Origin: Brooklawnia sp032229645
GTDB lineage: Bacteria > Actinomycetota > Actinomycetes > Propionibacteriales > Propionibacteriaceae
Direction: 5' to 3'
Length of the DNA stretch: 64,000 nucleotides
NCBI GenBank assembly: GCA_963722295.1
Contig: CAVRLB010000001.1
Span: 1,109,943-1,173,942, forward strand
A model generated the notes under the pieces. It did not search any database, had not been told where the DNA came from, and saw only the letters and a list, made by a program, of their open reading frames with translations. Position 1 is the first letter of the stretch. Each line of letters starts with the position of its first letter. Positions 23,397-32,600 of this stretch are shown piece after piece. The position numbers and the translations under genes were made by a program.

Positions 23397-25592
23397 TCAG
23401 CCCTCGGCCGCCACCGCCTCAGCCACCGACCCCGTCGAGTCTTTGGGTCCTGACTCCAGCAGCCGGACGAAGCCGTCCTCGTCCAGAATCGGCAATCCGA
23501 GCTCCTCGGCCTTGGTTGCCTTCGATCCCGCGTTATCGCCGATGACCACGTAGTCGGTCTTGCGGGAGACCGAACCGGCCGCCTTGCCGCCCCGCGCGAC
23601 GATCGCCTCTTTGGCCGAATCCCTGGAAAAGCCGGTCAGGGTTCCCGTGACGACGACGGTCAGCCCGCTCAAGGTCTGCGGCTCGCTCTCTTGTGGCCCG
23701 GCTGCCTCGTCCGCCATCCGCACACCGGCGGCCGCCCAGCGTTCCACCACCTCGAGATGCCACGGCTCGGTGAACCACTCCCCGACCGCCTCGGCGATGA
23801 TCTGTCCCACGCCTTCGGTGGTGGCCAGCTCCTCCACCGATGCCGCCCTGATCGCGTCGATCGAGCCAAAGCGCTCGGCGAGCGCTCGTGCCGCCGTGGG
23901 GCCGACATGGCGGATCGACAATCCGACCAGCACCCGCCACAGTGGCTGCTGTTTCGCGGTCTGAAGGTTGGCCAGCAGCTTATGCCCGGTCGCCGACAGC
24001 ACGCGTCCTTCGACGACCTGCTCCGGCGGATCCGACTTCTTGGCGGCGCGTGTATACAACGGAACCCGCATCAGCTGCTCGGCGTCGAGGTCGAACAATC
24101 CCGCCTCGTTGACCAGCACGCCGTCAGCCAACAAGCCGCGAGCGCCTTCCCAGCCCAGGGCCTCGATGTCGAAGCTCTGCCGTGAGGCCAGCCCGAAGAG
24201 ACGCTCGGTCAACTGTGCCGGGCAAGACCTCGAATTCGGACAGCGGATATCCTTGTCAGATTCCTTTTCGGGACGCAATTGTGATCCGCAAACCGGGCAA
24301 CGCGTCGGCATGACGAAGCGTCGCTCGGTGCCATCGCGAAGCTCAACGACCGGACCCAGCACCTCGGGAATCACGTCGCCGGCCTTACGCAGCACGACGG
24401 TGTCGCCGATCAACACGCCCTTGCGGGCCACCTCCCACGCATTGTGCAGGGTGGCGCGGGAAACCGTCGAGCCGGCCACCTTCACCGGTTCCATCACCGC
24501 GAAAGGCGTCACCCGGCCGGTGCGTCCGACATTGACCTGGATGTCGAGCAGCTTCGTGTTGACCTGCTCAGGCGGGTACTTAAAGGCGATCGCCCACCGT
24601 GGGGCCCGGGAGGTCGAGCCGAGTTCACCCTGCTGGCCGAACTCGTCCACCTTGACGACCACGCCGTCGATCTCGTGCTTGAGATCGTGTCGGTGTTCAC
24701 CGTGATAGGCCACGTACTCCAAGACCTCGGACGCGGAAGCGACCACCTGGTACGCCGGCGAGGTCGGGAAGCCCCAGCCCGCCAGCAGCCGGTACGCCTG
24801 CGACTGGCGTTGCACGTCCAGGCCCTCGTGCGCCCCGATGCCATGCACCAGCATCTGCAGCGGACGAGACGCCGTCACCGCCGGATTCTTTTGCCGAAGC
24901 GACCCGGCCGCCGCGTTCCGTGGATTTGCGAACGGCGCCTTGCCTGCCTCGACCAACGACGCGTTGAGATCTGCGAAGCCCTCGATCGGGAAGAACACCT
25001 CGCCACGGACCTCGAGCAGTGCGGGGATCTCGGAGCCTGCCAAGACATGAGGAATGCCTGCGATCGATGCGACGTTCGCAGTGATGTTCTCCCCCACGCG
25101 TCCGTCGCCGCGGGTCGCTCCAGAGACCAGCCGGCCCTCGCGGTAGACGAGATCGACCGCCAGGCCATCGATCTTCAACTCGCACAGCCACGACGGAGTC
25201 GCATCGCCCAGCAGCCGTTGGGTGCGGGCCATCCAATCCGCAAGCTCCTGGGTGCTGAAAACATTGTCCAGGCTGAGCAGGCGTTCCAGGTGCGTCACCG
25301 GCGCAAAGTCGGTGATTCGATGAGCGGCTCCGACCCGTTGGGTCGGACTATCGGGTGTTCGCAACTGCGGGAAGTGCGTCTCGAGATCCTGCAACTCGTG
25401 CATCAGCGCGTCGTACTCGGCGTCCGAGATCGTCGGCGCATCCTGACCGTAGTAGGCCTCTTGGGCGTCGTTGATCAGGCCCGCCAGCTCGCTCCAGCGA
25501 TGCTGGTCGTCCAGCCCGGCCTCAGCGACGCTGGCGCTCGCATCCGATTCCAATTCGGCACCGATGATCTGATCGTCGTCTTCCGAAGGCAT
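23397..25592 (-). CDS. ligA: NAD-dependent DNA ligase
   Basis: A 731-residue LigA that seals nicks in replication and repair. Domain Ia is at about 30-85; the adenylation domain carries the nucleophile Lys140 in ELKIDG; the OB-fold follows near 330-410. A four-cysteine zinc finger lies in CPVCGSQLRPEK to CPNSRSCPAQ. Helix-hairpin-helix repeats follow (GVGQIIAEAVGEWF). A BRCT domain starts near residue 645 (LSGLTVVVTGTLTGFSRD). The first 30 residues are acidic and not conserved. The extra C-terminal tail (KDSTGSVAEAVAAEG) is short. Confidence 0.97.
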   Translation of the reverse strand: MPSEDDDQIIGAELESDASASVAEAGLDDQHRWSELAGLINDAQEAYYGQDAPTISDAEYDALMHELQDLETHFPQLRTPDSPTQRVGAAHRITDFAPVTHLERLLSLDNVFSTQELADWMARTQRLLGDATPSWLCELKIDGLAVDLVYREGRLVSGATRGDGRVGENITANVASIAGIPHVLAGSEIPALLEVRGEVFFPIEGFADLNASLVEAGKAPFANPRNAAAGSLRQKNPAVTASRPLQMLVHGIGAHEGLDVQRQSQAYRLLAGWGFPTSPAYQVVASASEVLEYVAYHGEHRHDLKHEIDGVVVKVDEFGQQGELGSTSRAPRWAIAFKYPPEQVNTKLLDIQVNVGRTGRVTPFAVMEPVKVAGSTVSRATLHNAWEVARKGVLIGDTVVLRKAGDVIPEVLGPVVELRDGTERRFVMPTRCPVCGSQLRPEKESDKDIRCPNSRSCPAQLTERLFGLASRQSFDIEALGWEGARGLLADGVLVNEAGLFDLDAEQLMRVPLYTRAAKKSDPPEQVVEGRVLSATGHKLLANLQTAKQQPLWRVLVGLSIRHVGPTAARALAERFGSIDAIRAASVEELATTEGVGQIIAEAVGEWFTEPWHLEVVERWAAAGVRMADEAAGPQESEPQTLSGLTVVVTGTLTGFSRDSAKEAIVARGGKAAGSVSRKTDYVVIGDNAGSKATKAEELGLPILDEDGFVRLLESGPKDSTGSVAEAVAAEG

Positions 25593-25642
25593 GGGTCAAT
25601 CTTGGCAGCACCCGCAAAGGGGGCCGGCAGCCTGCACCAGAC

Positions 25643-26383
25643 TCAGGCGACGAACTTCGGCGCCCACAAGGTGGTCTCACGGGCGGCATTGAACGCCGCC
25701 ATCACCTGCCGCTTGTTGAACTGCTCCGGTCGGTTGACCAGCCAATTCGCGATATCGGGCTGATCGATGACGGCAACGTCGGCGGGGAATCGTTCGACGA
25801 CCAGACGGCGGTCATTGACCGGGACGATCACACCGGTGATGCCGATCTCCCAATGCATCGAGCTGGAGAATCCACCGGCCCGCCGCTGCGCCTCGCCACG
25901 AATCTGCGGAACGTAGGGTTGCTCGCGACCATCCACCAGGAACCTGTCGCCGGTGATGTGGAGTTTCGAGCCCGGCAGGTGCTTGGCGTTCAGCAGATAG
26001 ATGCCACCGGGGCCGACGACCCAGTGATCCAGTTCGGTGACATCGCCGAAAGCGCGGGTGGCCTGCAGAAAACCCCAGCGCGGATCGAGACCCGACAGCC
26101 GCACGAGTTCGGCTGCAAGCACTTCGTTGGGATCCAGCAGAGCCCGCCGGGCGCCACCTTCACGCAGCAGCCATCGATCGAGCAGCGCACGCATCGGCGC
26201 GCGGCGGCGCGGGTTCTCGCGCACGATCGGAAAGCTCTCGAAGCCGAAGCCGGGCAGCACCATGTCGGTGATCTGTGCACGCCGAGGCGCCACCTGCAAA
26301 TGTGGCGCATCTTCGTCGGCGAAATATCCGCGCCGCGCGGTCGTTGCAGGCGCAGCAATCTCAAGCTGCTCAGCGACTGACAT
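25643..26383 (-). CDS. NERD domain-containing protein
   Basis: About 246 residues from the ATG at 26383, which has GGGGTGAG ahead; a longer TTG-started form to 26419 is less likely. The central region (DHWVVGPGGIYLLNAKHLPGS) matches the nuclease-related domain, whose acidic/lysine residues (here NAKH rather than the more common E-x-K) are tied to restriction-type nuclease folds. No membrane segment is evident. The N-terminal 100 residues are not recognised. Function in the family is largely unknown. It lies next to ligA but is probably an independent unit. Confidence 0.72.
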   Translation of the reverse strand: MSVAEQLEIAAPATTARRGYFADEDAPHLQVAPRRAQITDMVLPGFGFESFPIVRENPRRRAPMRALLDRWLLREGGARRALLDPNEVLAAELVRLSGLDPRWGFLQATRAFGDVTELDHWVVGPGGIYLLNAKHLPGSKLHITGDRFLVDGREQPYVPQIRGEAQRRAGGFSSSMHWEIGITGVIVPVNDRRLVVERFPADVAVIDQPDIANWLVNRPEQFNKRQVMAAFNAARETTLWAPKFVA

Positions 26384-26483
26384 TCGTCTCACCCCGTCCA
26401 AAATGGCACTCGACCCCAATGGTCACGCCATCGTATGAAGCCAGCACCACAATGGTGGGGATGCCACGCGGGAAACGCGGAGA

Positions 26484-27098
26484 TTAGTTGAAAATTGGCC
26501 CGCGGTCGCGGCTGCGCTTCAGCTCGAAGAACCCGTCGGCGGCCGTCACCTTGGACACCCCGTCGAAGAGGTCCCCGGCCGCCTCACCGGTAGGAGCCGG
26601 GGAAATGACCGGCCCGAAAAGCGCTTTGCCGTTGATATGCAGCACCGGAGTGCCGACCTCATCGCCCACCGGATCCATTCCCGCGTGGTGAGAGGCCCGT
26701 AGCGCCTCGTCGTACTCGTCCGTCTGGGCGCGGTCGGCGATCGTCTCGTCGAATCCGCATTCGCGCAATGCCGCCTTGACAACTTCGGGGTCACCGACAG
26801 ACTCGCCATTCGGGTGATAACGGGTGCCGAGCGCCGTATAGAAATCGCGCAGTGCCTCGCCGCCGTATTGCTGCTCCACACCGATCGCGGTACGTACGCC
26901 GATCCATCCCCGCTTCATTGCCTCCACGTAGTCGGGATCCAGATCGCGGCCCTCGTTGAGCACCGAAAGGCTCATCACGTGAAAGACGGTATGCACCGGA
27001 CGCACCTTCTCCACCTCCAGCATCCAACGCGATGTCATCCACGCCCACGGGCACATCGGATCGAACCAGAAGTCAACTCGCTGAAGTCCATCACTCAT
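26484..27098 (-). CDS. DsbA-family protein, mycothiol-dependent nitroreductase-like
   Basis: About 204 residues from the ATG at 27098; an upstream extension to 27203 lacks support. VDFWFDPMCPWAWMTSRWM is the thioredoxin-fold active site of the Rv2466c-like group, in which the usual CPWC is CPWA here, so only one active-site cysteine remains. An all-helical insertion follows (EALRDFYTALGTRYHPNGE), and VGTPVLHINGKALFGPVIS supplies the conserved cis-proline loop. The family is cytoplasmic and works with mycothiol in actinobacteria. A monothiol site would fit a mycothiol-transferase or reductase role. It is divergent from pepN. Confidence 0.82.
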   Translation of the reverse strand: MSDGLQRVDFWFDPMCPWAWMTSRWMLEVEKVRPVHTVFHVMSLSVLNEGRDLDPDYVEAMKRGWIGVRTAIGVEQQYGGEALRDFYTALGTRYHPNGESVGDPEVVKAALRECGFDETIADRAQTDEYDEALRASHHAGMDPVGDEVGTPVLHINGKALFGPVISPAPTGEAAGDLFDGVSKVTAADGFFELKRSRDRGPIFN

Positions 27099-27286
27099 GC
27101 GCTCAAGCCTAGGTCGGAGGGTGTGCAGCACCACCAAGAATTCTCCATTCGCGAACAACCGTGGGTCTCGCACGAAATGTCGGCCCCAACCGGTAACCTC
27201 CACAGTGTTACGTAAACGCGGTTACCGGCGGGTTGGGTCCGCTACCCCCGGGGGAAGCGGCGGACGGACAAAGATTGGAAGGCCCC

Positions 27287-29896
27287 ATGACTAGTTCGGT
27301 GAATATCACCAGGGACGAAGCCCAGCAACGCTCCCACCTCATCACCAACCACGCCTACCGCGTCACCGTTGACCTCACCGGACGTGGTTTGGATGACGAG
27401 CCATTGGCCGATCCCACAGCCACCTTCATCTCCACCTCAACTGTGCAGTTCGCCAGTGAGGCCGGCCACAGCTGGCTGGATCTGATAGCCGATGAACTCA
27501 TCGACGCATGGCTGGACGGCGTTCAACTACCCAAAGACGCCCACGACGGCTACCGTCTCGCGCTCGACCTGGCCAGCGGAGAACACCAGCTGACCGTCAC
27601 CGCACTGTGCCGCTACTCGCGCACCGGTGAGGGACTGCACCGCTTCATTGATCCCGCCGATGACAAGGTATACCTCTATACCCAGTTCGAGACCGCCGAT
27701 GCGCGCCGGATGTACGGCTGCTTCGATCAGCCCGACCTCAAGGCCAGTTTCGAATTGACCGTCAAGGCCCCCGGGACCTGGAAGGTCTACTCGAACTCGC
27801 GGGCGGCTGATCCGGTTCCGGACGGCGACGGTCACTCGACCTGGTCGTTCGAACCCACTCCTGCGATCTCCAGCTACATCACTGCGCTGGTGGCAGGCGA
27901 GTTCTACGTGCACGCCGGTCAGCTGACGTCCGTCAAGGGTGTGGTGCCCGCCGATTTCGTCTGTCGCGAGTCGATGGCCCCCTATCTCGAGGTCGAGCAG
28001 ATGGGTACCACAACCCAGCGGGGCTTCGAGGTTTACGAGCAGGCATTTGGCTGCGAGTACCCATTCAGTTCCTACGATCAGCTCTTCTTACCGGAGTACA
28101 ACGCGGGCGCCATGGAAAACGCCGGGTGTGTCACCTTCCGCGACGAATATCTCTTCCGTTCCAAGGTCACTGCCGACGACTACGCCCGCCGCGACAATAC
28201 GATCCTGCACGAGCTGGCTCACATGTGGTTCGGCGATCTGGTCACCATGAAGTGGTGGGACGATCTGTGGCTGAACGAGAGCTTCGCTGAATGGTCGGCC
28301 TACTACTGCCAAAGCGAGATCGCCCACCGGTATGGCGGCAATGATCCCTGGACGACCTTCGCCAATATGCGCAAGCTGTGGGCGTACCGCGTCGATCAGG
28401 CACCGGGTACCCATCCGATCGCCGCCGACATGATCGATCTCGAGACTGTTGATCAGAACTTCGACGGCATCACCTACGCCAAAGGCGCCAGCGTCCTCAA
28501 ACAGCTGGTCGCCTATGTGAGCGAATCGCAGTTCCTGGCCGGGGTGCGTGACTACCTGAGCGAACACGCGTGGAGCAACACCACATTCGCCGACCTGCTG
28601 GGTGCACTGCAGAAGTCCAGCGGACGCGATCTTTCCGGGTTCGCTGCCGAATGGCTGGAGACCACCGGCGTCAACCTGATGCGGGCCGACTTCGATATCG
28701 CGGACGACGGCAGCTATTCGCGCTTCGAGGTCGTGCAGAGTGCCGATCCCGAGCACCCGACGCTGCGAACCCACCGGCTGGCGATCGGGCTCTATGACCT
28801 TCGCGCGGGCGGGCTGCTGCGGCGCGAATCGCTGGAACTCGATGTCAGCGGAGCACGGACGGTCGCCGCGGCTCTGATTGGCAAGCCCCGTGCCGATCTC
28901 GTGCTGCTCAATGACAGAGATCTGACCTACACCAAGGTGCGTCTGGACGCCGATTCACAGCGAATGGCCACCGAGAACATGGCGAAGCTCGTCGACCCGC
29001 TGGCGCGTGCGGTTGTGTGGACGACCGCCTGGGATACCTGGCGCGATGCGCAACTCACCTCGACGGACTATCTGACCCTGGTTCTCAGCGGTCTACAGAC
29101 CGAATCCGACGTGACCGCGGTCATCAATCAGCTGCGGCAGGCCCACCTGGCCGTCACGCGCTATGCCGCGCCGTCCCAGCGGCATCAGCTTCGCGCATTG
29201 TTGGTGGTGAGCCTGGCCGAGCTACTGAAAGCGGCCGGGCCCGGTTCGGACCGCCAGTTGGCCGTCGCCGACGCGATGATCTCCGCCGTCGATTCACCGG
29301 CAGGTGCCGGACTGTTGGAGGGCTGGCTCATCGGAGAGGAGATTCCCGAAGGGCTGCCGATCGACACCGATCGCCGCTGGGCGATCCTCACCGCGCTCGC
29401 ACGCCTGGGACGAGTCACCACCGAACAGATCGACGCCCAGTACCAGAGCGACCGCACCATCTCCGGGACCGAATTCGCGGCCGGCGCACGCGCCGCACTC
29501 GCCGACCCCCAGACCAAGGCCGAGGCCTGGCGGCTCGCCACCGAAGATCCGGACATACCGAACGGCACCCACGTGGCGATCGCCGGCAACTTCTGGAAGT
29601 TCGGCCAAGAGGAACTCCTCAACGGCTACCAGGACGCCTACCTCGAACTCTGCGACCAGATCGCCACGTCGTCCGGCAGCTGGGCCAAGCGCGGACACGT
29701 GGCACGCCAGACCGCGCTCAGCTATCTGTGGCCGGCAGTACTGGCCGACCGCGAATGGATCGCCAAGCTGGACGAGTGGATGGCTGCCCGCGAGCTTCCC
29801 GAGCAGGTGCGTCGCGTGCTGTCCGACTCCCGGGCCGAGGCCCTGCGCGGCATCGCGGTGCAGGAGTTCGGGCTGGACTCCGGAGACGAGGAATGA
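27287..29896 (+). CDS. pepN: Aminopeptidase N (M1 family zinc metallopeptidase)
   Basis: About 869 residues from the ATG at 27287, preceded by GGAAGG. The exopeptidase motif GAMEN lies near residue 275. The zinc site HELAHMWFGDLVTMKWWDD (HExxH) is followed by NESFAEW with the third ligand. The N-terminal domain begins NITRDEAQQRSHLI and the C-terminal ERAP1-like helical domain is present, as in actinobacterial PepN. It removes N-terminal residues from peptides in the cytoplasm. Its stop overlaps the dihydroorotase start in ATGA, so the two genes are translationally coupled. Confidence 0.95.
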   Translation: MTSSVNITRDEAQQRSHLITNHAYRVTVDLTGRGLDDEPLADPTATFISTSTVQFASEAGHSWLDLIADELIDAWLDGVQLPKDAHDGYRLALDLASGEHQLTVTALCRYSRTGEGLHRFIDPADDKVYLYTQFETADARRMYGCFDQPDLKASFELTVKAPGTWKVYSNSRAADPVPDGDGHSTWSFEPTPAISSYITALVAGEFYVHAGQLTSVKGVVPADFVCRESMAPYLEVEQMGTTTQRGFEVYEQAFGCEYPFSSYDQLFLPEYNAGAMENAGCVTFRDEYLFRSKVTADDYARRDNTILHELAHMWFGDLVTMKWWDDLWLNESFAEWSAYYCQSEIAHRYGGNDPWTTFANMRKLWAYRVDQAPGTHPIAADMIDLETVDQNFDGITYAKGASVLKQLVAYVSESQFLAGVRDYLSEHAWSNTTFADLLGALQKSSGRDLSGFAAEWLETTGVNLMRADFDIADDGSYSRFEVVQSADPEHPTLRTHRLAIGLYDLRAGGLLRRESLELDVSGARTVAAALIGKPRADLVLLNDRDLTYTKVRLDADSQRMATENMAKLVDPLARAVVWTTAWDTWRDAQLTSTDYLTLVLSGLQTESDVTAVINQLRQAHLAVTRYAAPSQRHQLRALLVVSLAELLKAAGPGSDRQLAVADAMISAVDSPAGAGLLEGWLIGEEIPEGLPIDTDRRWAILTALARLGRVTTEQIDAQYQSDRTISGTEFAAGARAALADPQTKAEAWRLATEDPDIPNGTHVAIAGNFWKFGQEELLNGYQDAYLELCDQIATSSGSWAKRGHVARQTALSYLWPAVLADREWIAKLDEWMAARELPEQVRRVLSDSRAEALRGIAVQEFGLDSGDEE

Positions 29897-31164
29897 GCGG
29901 CTATTCGATCAAGGGTGCCCGCTCGGCCTCGGGCACCCCGCTCGATTTGCACATCGCGGACGGCCGTCTGGTCGCCGGGCCCGCCCTTGGTGCCAAGATC
30001 ATCGAGGCTGATGGGCTGCTGGCGTTGCCCGGACTGGTCGATATGCACACCCACCTGCGTGAGCCCGGTTTCGAAGAGTCCGAGACCGTGGCCAGCGGCA
30101 CCGCCTGCGCGGCCCGCGGTGGCTTCACCGCCGTTTTCGCGATGGCCAATACCGATCCGGTGACCGACTCGGTCGAGCGCGCCGCTCACATCGCCGAACT
30201 GGGGCGCGCCGCAGGCAACGCGGAGGTCTTCCCGATCGGTTCAATCACCATCGGACTCGCCGGCGACCGGCTGTCCCCCATTGCCGAGATGGCTGCGTCC
30301 GGCGTGCGGATGTTCAGCGACGACGGCAAATGCGTGATGAACTCAGCCCTGATGCGTGAGGCGTTGCGGTTGTCGTCCGAAGCCAACGTGATCATCGCTC
30401 AGCACAGCCAAGATCATGTGCTGGCCGGCCCCCAGGCGGCGGCCGATGAACGTACCGTTGCCGCCGACCTCGGCATCACCGGCTGGCCGTGGGCAGCCGA
30501 ATCGACCATCATCGCTCGCGACGTGCAGCTGGCCGAACTCACCGGCGGACGACTGCACGCCTGCCACATCACGACCGCGGAGAGCGTTGAGGTCGTGCGC
30601 TGGGCAAAGGCGCGCGGCGTCAAGGTCACGGCGGAAGCGACCCCGCACCATCTGCTTCTGGACTCAGAACTGCTGCGCGGGCTGGACACCGCATTCAAGG
30701 TCAATCCTCCGCTGCGAGGGGCCGAGGACATCGAGGCGCTACGGTCAGCGCTGGCCGACGGCACCATCGATGTGGTCGGCACCGATCATGCCCCGCATGA
30801 CCCGAAGGCCAAGCAGGGTGATTTCGCGCACGCCAAGCCCGGCATGCTCGGACTCGAACAGGCGCTGGCATCGGTCATCGAGACGATGATCAACACGGGA
30901 CGAATGGATTGGACAGATCTCGTCCGAGTGATGAGTGTGACCCCGGCCCGTCTCACCGGCGTACCGGATCAGGGCGGCATGTTGCGCATCGGCGAGGTGG
31001 CCAACCTGGTGCTCGTCGACCCGACCCGGCGTGCTGTCGTGGATCGGGAGACGTCGCGCTCGGCGTCCCGCAACAACCCCTATCACGGGTTGGATTTGCC
31101 CGACCCGATCGAGATGACCTTCTACTCAGGCCGTCTCAGTTATTCCCGCCGGATTTCGGCATAG
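29893..31164 (+). CDS. pyrC: Dihydroorotase
   Basis: A 423-residue amidohydrolase. DMHTHLREPGFEESETVASG holds the HxH zinc ligands and the substrate Arg. Further ligands lie in IAQHSQDH and CHITTAESV, and the catalytic aspartate in VVGTDHAPHDPKAKQGDF. TAFKVNPPLRG is a dihydroorotase signature. It closes carbamoyl aspartate to dihydroorotate in pyrimidine synthesis. The start ATG overlaps the pepN stop; in-frame codons upstream belong to another frame of pepN. It is unusual that no other pyr gene is adjacent, so an alternative cyclic-amidase substrate cannot be fully excluded. Confidence 0.9.
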   Translation: MSGYSIKGARSASGTPLDLHIADGRLVAGPALGAKIIEADGLLALPGLVDMHTHLREPGFEESETVASGTACAARGGFTAVFAMANTDPVTDSVERAAHIAELGRAAGNAEVFPIGSITIGLAGDRLSPIAEMAASGVRMFSDDGKCVMNSALMREALRLSSEANVIIAQHSQDHVLAGPQAAADERTVAADLGITGWPWAAESTIIARDVQLAELTGGRLHACHITTAESVEVVRWAKARGVKVTAEATPHHLLLDSELLRGLDTAFKVNPPLRGAEDIEALRSALADGTIDVVGTDHAPHDPKAKQGDFAHAKPGMLGLEQALASVIETMINTGRMDWTDLVRVMSVTPARLTGVPDQGGMLRIGEVANLVLVDPTRRAVVDRETSRSASRNNPYHGLDLPDPIEMTFYSGRLSYSRRISA

Positions 31165-31205
31165 CCACCGAAGATCAGCTGCTGCTGGGTGGACCGGACA
31201 GCCGG

Positions 31206-32600
31206 TCAGCCACTGATCGCCTGCATCTCCTGAGCCTGGCTCAGCACCGCGACCGCGACCCTCTCGTCGTCGATCTGCAGGTAACCGAGCACGGCGTGCA
31301 CAGCGCTCGCCAGGTCCCCGGCACGCACCTCATCGACGAGCGCCTCGACGGCTGCGTCCGAGATCGGGGCGCCCAGGCCACGCAGATGCAGCGTCCAGCC
31401 CGCGACCGCACGGGTTGCTCCGGTCGCGACCTCGCCGCGCTCCAAGAGCGCCTTGATGTGCGGCACGGTACGGATCGGCAGCTTCTGAGAACCGTCGGCA
31501 GCGATGCGGGCCAGTTGATCCTTCATCTGCGGGTTGGTGAACCGCTCCAGCAGTGCAGCACGGTAGGCCTGCTTCTCGGCTTCCGGCAGCGGAACCTGCT
31601 GCACGGCGTCGTCCCAGAAGGCGTTGACCCAGCCGAGCATCCGCTCGTCGTTGATCGCCTGGTAGACGGTCTCGAGACCGAGCAGCGGGGCGCAGTAGGC
31701 CATCAGCGAATGGGAGCCGTTCAGCAGGTAGAGCTTGCGCATCTCATGGGGGCCGATCTCGTCCACGAATTTTGCGCCGACGCTCTCCCAATCGGGATGC
31801 CCGGCCTTGAACTCGCCTGCCAGCACCCATTCCGCGAACGGCTCGCAGACCACCAGGCCGGGATCGACGATGCCGGTCAACTCCGCAACCCTGGCCGCGT
31901 CCTGATCGCTGGTGTGCGGGGTGATGCGGTCGACCATCGTGGTGACGAAGCCGACGTTCTCATCGATCCACTCGCTGAGACTCGGGTCGACATACTGTGC
32001 GGCCTGCCGGATGACGGTCTTCGCCATGGCCCCATTTTCTGGCACATTGTCGCAGGGCACGAAGGTGATCGCCCCGGCACCGGCCGCCCGTCTGGCCAGC
32101 AGCCCGCGGACGAACTTCGCCGGTCCGGTGAAGACCGGAACATCCAGTCGGCCCGACTTCAACTCGTCGAGGTCGGCGACGAGATCGGGATTGCCCAGGT
32201 CGAGGTCGCCCTGCGGATTGCGGCAGTAGCCGGCCTCGGTGATCGTCGAGGTGACGATGACGACCTGCGGGTCGGCGAACAGCTTCGTCCATGAGTCAAT
32301 GTCGTGCGACCGGAAGGTCTTCGAGACCGAGCTGATCACCTCGACCCGGTCACCATCGGGCGCCTGAATGTCGAGCTGGTAGAGACCCTGCTGAGCGTCC
32401 AGGGCATCATCGCGCGGCGAAACCCGCAGCCCCAGCGTGGTACGACCGGGGAATCCGGCGATGCCCCACTGATCAGCATCGGTCGCATGCTCGGTGTACC
32501 AGGCCTGGTGTGCGCGGGCGAAGTTCCCGATGCCCAGATGGACGATGCGGATCGGCGCAGCCCGACGACCATCCTGGGCCCGGTTCAGCATCCGGCTCAC
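31206..32600 (-). CDS. uxuB: Mannitol dehydrogenase family: fructuronate reductase
   Basis: A 464-residue polyol-specific long-chain dehydrogenase. IVHLGIGNFARAHQAWY is the N-terminal Rossmann motif; KLYLLNGSHSLMAY carries the catalytic Lys, Asn and His. Because it directly follows glucuronate isomerase with a four-base overlap, the likely reaction is reduction of D-fructuronate to D-mannonate by NADH. A mannitol 2-dehydrogenase role is possible on sequence alone. No uxuA (mannonate dehydratase) is visible in the window, which leaves the fate of mannonate open. Confidence 0.85.
   Translation of the reverse strand: MSRMLNRAQDGRRAAPIRIVHLGIGNFARAHQAWYTEHATDADQWGIAGFPGRTTLGLRVSPRDDALDAQQGLYQLDIQAPDGDRVEVISSVSKTFRSHDIDSWTKLFADPQVVIVTSTITEAGYCRNPQGDLDLGNPDLVADLDELKSGRLDVPVFTGPAKFVRGLLARRAAGAGAITFVPCDNVPENGAMAKTVIRQAAQYVDPSLSEWIDENVGFVTTMVDRITPHTSDQDAARVAELTGIVDPGLVVCEPFAEWVLAGEFKAGHPDWESVGAKFVDEIGPHEMRKLYLLNGSHSLMAYCAPLLGLETVYQAINDERMLGWVNAFWDDAVQQVPLPEAEKQAYRAALLERFTNPQMKDQLARIAADGSQKLPIRTVPHIKALLERGEVATGATRAVAGWTLHLRGLGAPISDAAVEALVDEVRAGDLASAVHAVLGYLQIDDERVAVAVLSQAQEMQAISG

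Noticed and set aside
24444..25763. 439-codon plus-strand open frame
   Set aside because: Antisense shadow of ligA.
29017..29892. N-terminal extension of the dihydroorotase frame
   Set aside because: The extra 292 codons are an Arg-rich alternate frame of pepN; the real start is the ATG at 29893.
30909..32294. 461-codon plus-strand open frame
   Set aside because: Spans the end of pyrC and the antisense strand of the uxuB-like gene; no recognisable protein.
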